6,425 bases of DNA from NCBI GenBank assembly GCA_028688535.1, contig JAQTXY010000121.1, forward strand, positions 1-6,425, given 5' to 3'. A program made the translations under genes and the position numbers. Below the pieces are notes generated by a model that was not told the DNA's origin, ran no database searches, and saw nothing but the letters and a program-made list of their open reading frames with translations. This DNA is from Methanothrix sp. GTDB lineage: Archaea > Halobacteriota > Methanosarcinia > Methanotrichales > Methanotrichaceae. Shown here piece by piece: positions 1 through 4,934 of the stretch (its first letter is position 1; the number at the start of each line of letters is the position of its first letter).

Positions 1-624
1 ATCCTCTACCGTATGGGTCAGCGGGCCGATCTGCTCCAGAGAGTTGGCATAGGCCACCAATCCGTAGCGTGAGACAAGACCGTAGGTGGGCTTGAGTCCC
101 ACAATGCCGCAAAAGGATGCAGGACAGCGCACCGATCCACCCGTATCCGAGCCCAAAGCGCAGGGTGCTTCGCCGCCTGCCACCACAGCCGCACTGCCGC
201 CGCTGGAACCGCCCGGAACGCGAGTCTGATCCCAGGGATTTTTTGTCGGCCCAAAGCAACTTGTCTCGGTGGATGTGCCCATGGCAAACTCGTCCATGTT
301 GGTCTTGCCCATGATGATAGCCCCCTCCGCCTTGAGGCGTTCAATAACATGGGCATCATATGGAGGGATATAGCCGCGCAATATTCGAGAGCTGCAGTTG
401 GTCTCAATTCCCTTGGTGGAGATGCACTCTTTGATGGCAATGGGCACTCCCGCCAAAAGGCCACTGCCCGGATTTCTGTCGAACTGCTTTGCCTGCATTA
501 ATGCGCTCTCTTTTGCCAAGGTGGTAAAGGCATTGAGCGAACTCTTCTCGATCTTCTCAAAGAGCCGGTAAAGGTATTCCTCGCATGATTCGGCTTGGAG
601 CCTGGATTTTAATTCCGAGAGCAT
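1..624 (-). CDS. gatA: Glutamyl-tRNA(Gln)/aspartyl-tRNA(Asn) amidotransferase subunit A, 5' part (truncated by window edge)
   Basis: This is the N-terminal 208 residues of GatA, the amidase-signature subunit that releases ammonia from glutamine for transamidation of misacylated tRNA in the cytoplasmic GatCAB complex. The frame is open from the ATG at 624 to position 1 with no stop, so the C-terminal half lies outside the window. The Lys/cis-Ser/Ser triad is visible as K65 (in PIAIKEC), S140 (in [11 protein letters not shown]) and S164 (in GSDTGGSVR). The K-S and S-S spacings of 75 and 24 residues match the amidase-signature family. The block [15 protein letters not shown] (about 106-120) is also characteristic. 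One mild oddity is Glu-Cys after the catalytic Lys, where many GatA proteins have Asp-Asn. The start lies 2 nt after the gatC stop, so the two genes are almost certainly cotranscribed and probably translationally coupled. The reading frame was translated by hand; identity is very secure. Confidence 0.97.
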   Translation of the reverse strand, partial: MLSELKSRLQAESCEEYLYRLFEKIEKSSLNAFTTLAKESALMQAKQFDRNPGSGLLAGVPIAIKECISTKGIETNCSSRILRGYIPPYDAHVIERLKAEGAIIMGKTNMDEFAMGTSTETSCFGPTKNPWDQTRVPGGSSGGSAAVVAGGEAPCALGSDTGGSVRCPASFCGIVGLKPTYGLVSRYGLVAYANSLEQIGPLTHTVED

Positions 625-626
625 GA

Positions 627-908
627 TTACACAATCCTGGGGCTCTTAAAATAGCCATTTTCCGTGCGCGGCGCATTCTCGAGTGCTTGCTCCTGGGAGA
701 GGGAATCATAGGCAGCATCCTCTCGAAAGATATTAGCCAGATCTACCACGCGGTAGGTGGGCTTTACGCCCTCTGTGTCCACCTCATCTAGCTGGTGGAA
801 GTACTCCAGAATGGTATTGAAATGCTCCACTAATCCATCTTTCTCTTCATCCTCGATCTTGATGCTGGCAAGCCAGCTGATGTGTTCTACATCTTCCCTG
901 GTGATCAT
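627..908 (-). CDS. gatC: Glutamyl-tRNA(Gln)/aspartyl-tRNA(Asn) amidotransferase subunit C
   Basis: This encodes a 93-aa GatC, the small subunit that wraps the GatA-GatB interface and stabilises the cytoplasmic GatCAB amidotransferase. The family pattern is complete. It begins with [15 protein letters not shown] (residues 2-16), followed by a helical stretch with [20 protein letters not shown] (about 33-52). The middle carries the LANIFREDA segment, and the C-terminus reads [17 protein letters not shown], matching the NAP...GYF..PR ending typical of GatC. Length is normal for the family. It is first in a gatC-gatA unit transcribed leftward, with the gatA ATG only 2 nt after its TAA stop. An archaeal TATA box on the minus strand at 987-994 fits a transcript beginning roughly 50 nt before the ATG. 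No strong Shine-Dalgarno site is seen; GGGATGA just before the ATG is a weak candidate. Confidence 0.96.
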   Translation of the reverse strand: MITREDVEHISWLASIKIEDEEKDGLVEHFNTILEYFHQLDEVDTEGVKPTYRVVDLANIFREDAAYDSLSQEQALENAPRTENGYFKSPRIV

Positions 909-986
909 GTCATCCCACGCATTTAACCATCTGCATGCTCGCTTCCTTTATCCAAAATGTACAAGGCGCTAAGGATCACCTTATCA

Positions 987-994
987 GATATAAA
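987..994 (-). promoter_or_regulatory. TATA box for gatCA
   Basis: On the minus strand this reads TTTATATC, a close match to the archaeal TATA consensus, preceded by a purine-rich stretch (GAAAAGAG) that could serve as the BRE. With the usual spacing of about 25 nt, transcription would begin near 962, giving a leader of roughly 50 nt before the gatC ATG at 908. The assignment comes from sequence match and position only. Confidence 0.55.
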
Positions 995-1173
995 GGCTCT
1001 TTTCGCCAACCACCCGAGCTATCTGATCTATCTGATCGAGCGCCGGGTTTTTTAGCAGGTGGGTGTTTTTGGTATTGTGGTTTCCCATGCGTGCCAACCA
1101 ATCTGCTAAATTGATATGGAGCCCTGCAAAGCCAAAAGCCTTAATAATTCTCGCGAAAGAACACACGAAAGGA

Positions 1174-1183
1174 TTAATATTAT
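1174..1183 (+). promoter_or_regulatory. Possible TATA element for the FAD oxidoreductase gene
   Basis: The A/T run TTAATATTAT follows CGAAAGGA, a plausible BRE-like purine stretch. A start of transcription about 25 nt downstream would fall near 1204, roughly 50 nt before the ATG at 1256. A second A/T run (CATATATT, 1239-1246) is too close to the ATG to act as the TATA box for a transcript carrying the ribosome binding site. The match to consensus is moderate, so this is tentative. Confidence 0.4.
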
Positions 1184-1255
1184 TGTCTTGGCGGGGTGCT
1201 TTCTAGAAGATGGAGAAAATACGACTGATTCTTGGGTGCATATATTAGGAGAATC

Positions 1256-2572
1256 ATGAAAACAGATGTCATTGTGATTGGTTCAGGAATCAGTGGCTTG
1301 TTGTCCGCTCTAGCGCTCTCTAGAGAGGGCAAAAAGGTAATGATTCTGGAGAAAGAGAGTTACATTGGAGGTGTATGCCGCTCGTATGACGTTAAAGGCT
1401 ATCGTGTAGATACTGGCCCGCACATCATAACAAGGCTGGAAAACGGCCCGCTCAAGGAACTGATGGACAGATATTTCAAAATAGTTCCCAAATTTGTGCC
1501 ATCCGGTAAGTATTATGTAAAAATCGGCAGCGACATAAAGCCATTTCCATGGAGCATAAATTCCTGGCTGACCTTCGGGTTGCTTCCCATGACAGACAGG
1601 TTGCTTTTAATGAGGGCGCTGTTTAATATCATGTATCTGAAAAATGCCGGTAAGGATTTTTCCGACATCACACTCTCCCAGATTCTTCCCAATAAAGTCT
1701 CAATAACGACACGACGATTTTTGGATTGGCTTTGTTACTTCATGGTTGGAACATCTATAGAAAATGCGCCCATATCTCGATTTGTGGACAATAAGACCAA
1801 TAATCCCAGAACGGTCCCTTATGTAGGAAAACTATATGACCTGTTTATAAAGGAAGGTGCTACAGACCAGGGATACCCCAAAGGTGGTCTGCAATCCATT
1901 ATAAGCTCCATAGTTGAATCATTTCCCAAAGATCGTGTGGAGATTAAAACCAATGTTGCCGTAAAAAAGATAGAATGCGGTGAGCGAGTCGAGGGTGTGA
2001 TTACCTCGGAAGACTGCTTTGATTGCGATACGGCTGTTTATTCCGGATTTTCATCCGACCTACCCTATCTGATTGATAACCTGCCCGTCGAATACATCCA
2101 GAATTTGACCTCCATTAAAAGAGTTAATTCCCTTTCCATTTGGCTGGGCTTGACTAAAAAAATCTTCAACAATTATGGTACAGAAATGTGGGTCGACTCC
2201 GATCCATATGCCTGGGTAATCCCGACCTCAAATTACGATCCTACGCTGGCACCCAAAGGAAATCAACTGGTAGGTTTCGCGTTTACACTGCCAGGCAGTT
2301 ATGATGCATCGACAATAAAGAGGAAGGCATTCCAAACGATAGTTGATAACATTCCTGATATCGAAAAGCATATCAATATGATACATTACCAGGAATTGAT
2401 ACCCGAAAAAGCATCCTGGGGCATAAATTGCGGTTTTGGAGACATAAGAACTCCAATAAAAAACCTATATTGTGTGGGCACCGATACCACGAAAAGAAGT
2501 GCTGGCGTCAATCGATCGGCATATTCAGTTAGGGAGTTCCTGAAGATCATAAAAGCAGACGGAAATTTGTAA
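1256..2572 (+). CDS. FAD-dependent oxidoreductase, phytoene desaturase/amine oxidase-like
   Basis: This encodes a 438-aa flavoprotein. The N-terminus has a Rossmann dinucleotide-binding fold: hydrophobic strand DVIVIGSGISG with G9-x-G11-x-x-G14, then acidic E32 at the end of the second strand (MILEKES) and the G38-G39 pair. Further family hallmarks are YRVDTGPH (49-56), GYPKGGLQSI (206-215) and the C-terminal flavin-contacting segment YCVGTDTTKRSAGVNRSA (about 405-422). The overall order resembles the CrtI phytoene desaturase/protoporphyrinogen oxidase/amine oxidase superfamily. Substrate and reaction cannot be assigned, and no isoprenoid or heme genes lie nearby to help. The ATG at 1256 is chosen because AGGAG (1247-1251) sits 4 nt upstream; a TTG at 1232 is in frame but would add eight poorly fitting residues before the Rossmann strand. 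The gene stands alone and is noticeably A+T-rich: a sampled 60-nt stretch (1621-1680) has 23 G/C, against 38 at 5881-5940. Superfamily call is secure; function is open. Confidence 0.88.
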   Translation: MKTDVIVIGSGISGLLSALALSREGKKVMILEKESYIGGVCRSYDVKGYRVDTGPHIITRLENGPLKELMDRYFKIVPKFVPSGKYYVKIGSDIKPFPWSINSWLTFGLLPMTDRLLLMRALFNIMYLKNAGKDFSDITLSQILPNKVSITTRRFLDWLCYFMVGTSIENAPISRFVDNKTNNPRTVPYVGKLYDLFIKEGATDQGYPKGGLQSIISSIVESFPKDRVEIKTNVAVKKIECGERVEGVITSEDCFDCDTAVYSGFSSDLPYLIDNLPVEYIQNLTSIKRVNSLSIWLGLTKKIFNNYGTEMWVDSDPYAWVIPTSNYDPTLAPKGNQLVGFAFTLPGSYDASTIKRKAFQTIVDNIPDIEKHINMIHYQELIPEKASWGINCGFGDIRTPIKNLYCVGTDTTKRSAGVNRSAYSVREFLKIIKADGNL

Positions 2573-2778
2573 TGGTTCAGATCGTTCCTTTTACCTCGAA
2601 TAATGCCAAAATGGTTCAATTCATATGGATAGTAGGATGTCTGTGGCTTCAATGGCAACCAGGATGCGATATTTCAAGGTATTAATTAATGAACTATTTT
2701 GGCCATAAAGATATAATTTTTACGCGGTTTGTCCTTATTGCTTAATCGTGGCATCAATCTGGCGATTCGAACCATTTA

Positions 2779-2789
2779 AGGTCCTTTGC
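2779..2789 (+). repeat. Inverted repeat, left arm (AGGTCCTTTGC)
   Basis: This is a perfect 11-bp inverted match to GCAAAGGACCT at 2905-2915, with 115 nt between the arms. The arms bracket the TATA box at 2866-2873. The match does not extend in either direction. It could be one half of a pair of operator sites for a regulator encoded in the downstream operon. Confidence 0.6.
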
Positions 2790-2835
2790 TACAAAAATGA
2801 ACAATTAATGAATAATTTGCAGCTATGACTTCCGC

Positions 2836-2853
2836 ACGAAATTAGCAGTTCGT
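2836..2853. promoter_or_regulatory. Possible operator: ACGAA-N8-TTCGT inverted repeat
   Basis: A dyad with 5-bp half-sites ACGAA (2836-2840) and TTCGT (2849-2853), separated by 8 nt, lies 12 nt before the TATA box of the five-gene operon. The position suits a regulator site upstream of an archaeal promoter. The half-sites are short, so chance occurrence is quite possible. Confidence 0.25.
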
Positions 2854-2865
2854 TCGGCTCAGTTA

Positions 2866-2873
2866 TTATATAT
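2866..2873 (+). promoter_or_regulatory. TATA box for the regulator/ABC operon
   Basis: TTATATAT is a strong archaeal TATA-like octamer in an otherwise mixed context. Transcription is expected about 25 nt downstream, near 2897, leaving a leader of roughly 40 nt with the Shine-Dalgarno AAGGAGAT (2921-2928) before the ATG at 2935. The right arm of the 11-bp inverted repeat would lie inside this leader, just before the Shine-Dalgarno. Confidence 0.6.
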
Positions 2874-2904
2874 CGTTCCATGCAGGGGTGGACCAGTCAT
2901 TACG

Positions 2905-2915
2905 GCAAAGGACCT
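2905..2915 (+). repeat. Inverted repeat, right arm (GCAAAGGACCT)
   Basis: This is the right partner of the arm at 2779-2789. It lies between the predicted transcription start and the Shine-Dalgarno of the first operon gene, where a bound protein would block transcription and where an RNA structure could affect ribosome entry. If transcription begins near 2897 the left arm is not in the mRNA, which favours DNA-level recognition over an RNA stem. Confidence 0.6.
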
Positions 2916-2934
2916 GATGAAAGGAGATCGAAAC

Positions 2935-3135
2935 ATGAAAGCAATCAGAGATTACTTAAAACATAAGCCATGTTTACGGGGTCAGATCCTTGATCGAGGA
3001 GAATTAAAGCGTGTAGCACAAGCCTGCGGACTGAGTCCTCAGCAAGCCAGATTAGAATTAAGAGAGCTGGGATTTATCTTAACACGGAATGATCATGGTA
3101 TGACTATCTGGAAAAAACTGGAGAATGATTCATGA
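2935..3135 (+). CDS. Small putative winged-helix DNA-binding protein
   Basis: This encodes a 66-aa basic protein not assigned to a named family. The core ELKRVAQACGLSPQQARLEL (23-42) has the pattern of a helix-turn-helix: an amphipathic helix, a turn at CGLS, then a recognition-type helix. The following LGFILTRNDHGMTIWKK (45-61) could form the beta-hairpin wing. Length and layout recall small winged-helix proteins such as FeoC-like and MarR-like domains, but this is a fold-level resemblance. Two cysteines (C13, C31) are present, with no clear metal-binding motif. The ATG at 2935 is chosen because AAGGAGAT (2921-2928) is ideally placed 6 nt upstream; an in-frame ATG at 2917 would place that Shine-Dalgarno inside the gene. 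It is first in a tight five-gene unit and lies behind a strong TATA box, so a role as the unit's own regulator is a reasonable inference. The gene is more A+T-rich than the ABC genes that follow. Confidence 0.8.
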   Translation: MKAIRDYLKHKPCLRGQILDRGELKRVAQACGLSPQQARLELRELGFILTRNDHGMTIWKKLENDS

Positions 3136-3164
3136 AACAAGATGAAAAGCAAAAGTTGATGTGA
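3132..3164 (+). CDS. 10-codon bridging mini-ORF between the two regulator genes
   Basis: A short frame MKQDEKQKLM starts at an ATG overlapping the upstream TGA stop as ATGA (3132-3135). It ends at a TGA (3162-3164) whose last base is the first base of the next gene's ATG (TGATG). It is probably not a functional peptide. Its geometry would carry terminating ribosomes across the gap to the AbrB-type gene, which has no good Shine-Dalgarno of its own. Translation is unproven, and such a short frame could occur by chance. Confidence 0.3.
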   Translation: MKQDEKQKLM

Positions 3165-3319
3165 TGGCAATTACAAAAATGGATGCCAATGGCAAGGTGC
3201 AGCTTCCCTTGTATATTAGGTATAAGCTGGATCTGAATGCTAGTGATAAACTTGCCATAGACCAGCTTGGCGACGGAACTATAATAATCAAGAAACCTGC
3301 ATCCAGATTGGGACTATAA
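3164..3319 (+). CDS. AbrB/SpoVT (MazE-like) swapped-hairpin DNA-binding protein
   Basis: This is a 51-aa protein that is essentially a single SpoVT/AbrB domain, found by reading the gap between the winged-helix gene and the ATPase gene. It begins MAITKMDANGKVQLPLYIRY, matching the family pattern of a short strand, a D/E-x-x-G-K/R turn, then polar-L/I-P and I-R. It continues with KLDLNASDKLAI (21-32) and the final strand GDGTIIIKK (36-44). The family forms dimers that bind DNA, acting as transition-state-type regulators or as antitoxins. No toxin gene is adjacent, so a regulatory role for the following ABC genes is the better inference. The ATG at 3164 is preferred; an in-frame GTG at 3161 is an alternative adding one residue. 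There is no clear Shine-Dalgarno, so coupling to upstream translation is likely. The stop is only 2 nt before the ATPase GTG. The short length is normal for single-domain archaeal members. Confidence 0.85.
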   Translation: MAITKMDANGKVQLPLYIRYKLDLNASDKLAIDQLGDGTIIIKKPASRLGL

Positions 3320-3321
3320 AG

Positions 3322-4011
3322 GTGACTATCATTTCAAAAGTTATCGAGTTAATAGACATCCAAAAGACTTATCGCATCGGTGAGAGTGAGTTTGCCGTTC
3401 TCAAAGGCATCGACCTGCAGATAGAAGAAGGTGAGTTTATTGCTCTCATGGGGCCATCTGGCAGCGGCAAATCCACACTCATGAACATTGTGGGCTGCCT
3501 GGACCGACCATCCAGCGGTCACTTCCTGCTGCTACACCAGGACATCAGCCAGACCTCGGATGATGAGCTGGCCCGCATTAGAAGAGAGGAGCTGGGATTC
3601 ATCTTCCAGACCTTCAACCTCATAGGCAGAATCAGCGTTCTAAAGAATGTGGAGGTTCCCATGATGCTCAGCGGGGTATCTCGTGAGAAGCGCAAGGATC
3701 GGGCTTTTAAACTCCTGGAATCGGTGGGCATTGCCCACCGCAGCAACTTTAGCCCGCAGAACATCTCCGGAGGAGAGAGGCAGAGGGTGGCCATTGCCCG
3801 AGCCCTGGCCAATGATCCCAAAATAATTATTGCCGATGAGCCCACTGGAAACCTGGACCTTAAGAACAGTGACGAGGTTATGAAAATCTTGAGCAATCTG
3901 AATAAAGAGGGCAGAACCATAATCATGGTCACCCACAACCCTGAGATCACCGAGAATTGCAGTCGCGTCATCAGGCTTAGAGACGGACGCATTCTGGAGA
4001 CCGCATCATGA
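3322..4011 (+). CDS. ABC transporter ATP-binding protein, MacB/LolD family
   Basis: This encodes a 229-aa cytoplasmic ATPase that should pair with the permease encoded at 4935-6161. All nucleotide-binding motifs are intact: Walker A GPSGSGKST (44-52, K50), Q-loop Q96, signature NISGGERQ (147-154), Walker B IIIADEP (168-174, D172 and catalytic E173) and switch His205. The sequence from GEFIALMG through LGFIFQTFNLI and DEPTGNLD is characteristic of the MacB/LolD/FtsE branch, whose members drive periplasmic or surface-domain movement (mechanotransmission) rather than classical membrane translocation. The signature has Glu in place of the final Gln of LSGGQ, a common substitution. The start is GTG, 2 nt after the AbrB stop; AAGG immediately before it is a poor Shine-Dalgarno, so coupling is likely. 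The 3' end overlaps the next ATG by 4 nt (ATGA). Substrate is unknown. Confidence 0.95.
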   Translation: MTIISKVIELIDIQKTYRIGESEFAVLKGIDLQIEEGEFIALMGPSGSGKSTLMNIVGCLDRPSSGHFLLLHQDISQTSDDELARIRREELGFIFQTFNLIGRISVLKNVEVPMMLSGVSREKRKDRAFKLLESVGIAHRSNFSPQNISGGERQRVAIARALANDPKIIIADEPTGNLDLKNSDEVMKILSNLNKEGRTIIMVTHNPEITENCSRVIRLRDGRILETAS

Positions 4012-4922
4012 AAAAACTAATTTCAATATTATTATTTGTCCTGCTTGCCGCAGGCCTGGCATCATCTTATGAGTACCACATGCCTGTGAACATAGAGGCC
4101 ACAATGACCCCTGCTGTGCTCCTGCCCGGGGACGAGGCTACAATGGCTGTTGAAATGTCCAACGGAGGCGCCTCCTACGGAGCCGGCAAAGACGCTGGCG
4201 CAGGAAGTTCGGCCTCAGGCACGCTGCTCTCCACGCCCCTCAACAGAACCACTCTGAAGAGCACACCGGAACTGAAGGTTCTGGAGGAAGAGCAGAGCGA
4301 CCTGGGGATGATCGGCCCCAACGATAAGATCACCGTCTACTACAAGGTCAAAGCCGCAGATAACATCAGCAGCGGGACGCATCTCCTCGATTTCCGTGTT
4401 TCAGGCGGATATGATGTGATCACTATTAACCGGGAGATTCCCCTCAAGGTAGATGGTACTGCAGTAAGTATGGCCCGAGCTGAAACCGACGCATCCAACT
4501 TCAACCTCAATGTGGCCAATCCCAGAGAAAACACCCTTAATGCAGTCACCATTGTGCCTTCCGCCAAGGGAATAGTCTTCTCGCCGGATGAGTATTACAT
4601 CGGCACCATGGACCCGGACGAGGTCTTTACCATCAGCTTTGGCATAGTGTCGGAGGATGCAGCAAAGCCTCTAAAGGACCCGGTAAACCTGAGCTTTATT
4701 GCCAAGTTTAAGAACGGCGACAACTGGCACACCTCCCAAGCCTATGTCACCACTTACACTCCGCCCAAGAATGTTGACAGCCAGAGCAGCTACCTTCTGC
4801 CAGCTGGTGCCGTGATTGTAATTGTGCTCATAGCTGGCGGTTATCTGTACCGCAGACGAAAACTAAACGGCAAGAACAACGGCGGTAATGGCAAATCTCA
4901 AAAAGATAGTCGGGCGCTTTAG
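4008..4922 (+). CDS. Secreted, C-terminally anchored COG1361-like (S-layer-related) protein of the ABC system
   Basis: This encodes a 304-aa exported protein. Residues 1-20 form a signal peptide (KK, then hydrophobic LISILLFVLLAAGLASS). The extracellular part reads as two beta-rich modules of COG1361/NEW3 flavour. The first (about 22-148) opens with a PGDEATMAVEMSN stretch and is interrupted by a Gly/Ala/Ser-rich, probably disordered insert (53-72). The second is about 155-250, with NLNVANPRENTLNAV and DEVFTISFGI resembling the NEW3 pattern. A transmembrane helix (about 262-281) is followed by a basic RRRK stop-transfer and a polar Lys/Asn/Gly tail, so the bulk of the protein faces outside. 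Proteins of this kind commonly sit beside MacB-type ABC genes in methanogens. An adaptor-like or substrate-handling role is inferred from its place between ATPase and permease. Its ATG overlaps the ATPase stop by 4 nt, with GGAG at 3996-3999 as ribosome binding site. It is not homologous in any obvious way to the coiled-coil adaptor MacA. Confidence 0.85.
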   Translation: MKKLISILLFVLLAAGLASSYEYHMPVNIEATMTPAVLLPGDEATMAVEMSNGGASYGAGKDAGAGSSASGTLLSTPLNRTTLKSTPELKVLEEEQSDLGMIGPNDKITVYYKVKAADNISSGTHLLDFRVSGGYDVITINREIPLKVDGTAVSMARAETDASNFNLNVANPRENTLNAVTIVPSAKGIVFSPDEYYIGTMDPDEVFTISFGIVSEDAAKPLKDPVNLSFIAKFKNGDNWHTSQAYVTTYTPPKNVDSQSSYLLPAGAVIVIVLIAGGYLYRRRKLNGKNNGGNGKSQKDSRAL

Positions 4923-4934
4923 GGACGGTGGCTG

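Larger units (their letters stand above)
909..1255. other. Divergent intergenic region between gatCA and the FAD oxidoreductase gene
   Basis: This 347-nt stretch separates the leftward gatCA unit from the rightward oxidoreductase gene and carries promoter elements for both. It also holds a tandem pair of TATCTGATC (1020-1028 and 1029-1037) and an inverted ATCAGAT copy at 983-989 touching the gatC TATA box. A 60-codon minus-strand frame (984-1166, GTG start) spans much of it. That frame has no recognisable domain, has the gatC TATA box inside its 3' end, and is not called as a gene. No tRNA or other structured RNA was recognised. Confidence 0.6.
2573..2934. other. A+T-rich intergenic region upstream of the regulator/ABC operon
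   Basis: No convincing gene is seen in this stretch of about 360 nt. It follows the oxidoreductase stop and contains a T5 run (2717-2721) that could contribute to termination of that gene. It also contains a 10-bp direct repeat AATTAATGAA (2684-2693 and 2803-2812), an 8-bp inverted pair GCCAAAAT/ATTTTGGC (2605-2612 and 2696-2703), an 11-bp inverted pair (2779-2789 and 2905-2915) and a TATA box (2866-2873). A short minus-strand frame crosses the left part but only shadows the oxidoreductase 3' end. The short repeats are near what chance allows in A+T-rich DNA, except perhaps the 11-bp pair. Confidence 0.6.

Noticed and set aside
984..1166. 60-codon minus-strand frame upstream of gatC
   Set aside because: GTG start, no recognisable domain, and the gatC TATA box lies within its 3' end. 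Probably a chance open frame, though conservation in relatives would change this view.
1316..1327. Perfect 12-bp palindrome CTCTCTAGAGAG inside the oxidoreductase gene
   Set aside because: It lies in coding sequence for a normal Leu-Ser-Arg-Glu stretch after the Rossmann motif; single occurrence and best explained by chance.
2761..2773. Minus-strand GGTTCGAATCGCC resembling a tRNA T-loop, hinting at a tRNA remnant or attachment site
   Set aside because: The bases around it do not form a proper T-stem (the second pair would be G-G), no acceptor stem or anticodon arm is found, and no integrase gene is near.
2684..2812. 10-bp direct repeat AATTAATGAA (2684-2693 and 2803-2812)
   Set aside because: Composed almost wholly of A and T in an A+T-rich spacer, so chance matching is likely; no mobile element features flank it.
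3164..3319. AbrB-type protein as the antitoxin half of a toxin-antitoxin pair
   Set aside because: No PIN, MazF, RelE or other toxin-like frame is adjacent; the next gene 2 nt downstream is an ABC ATPase.
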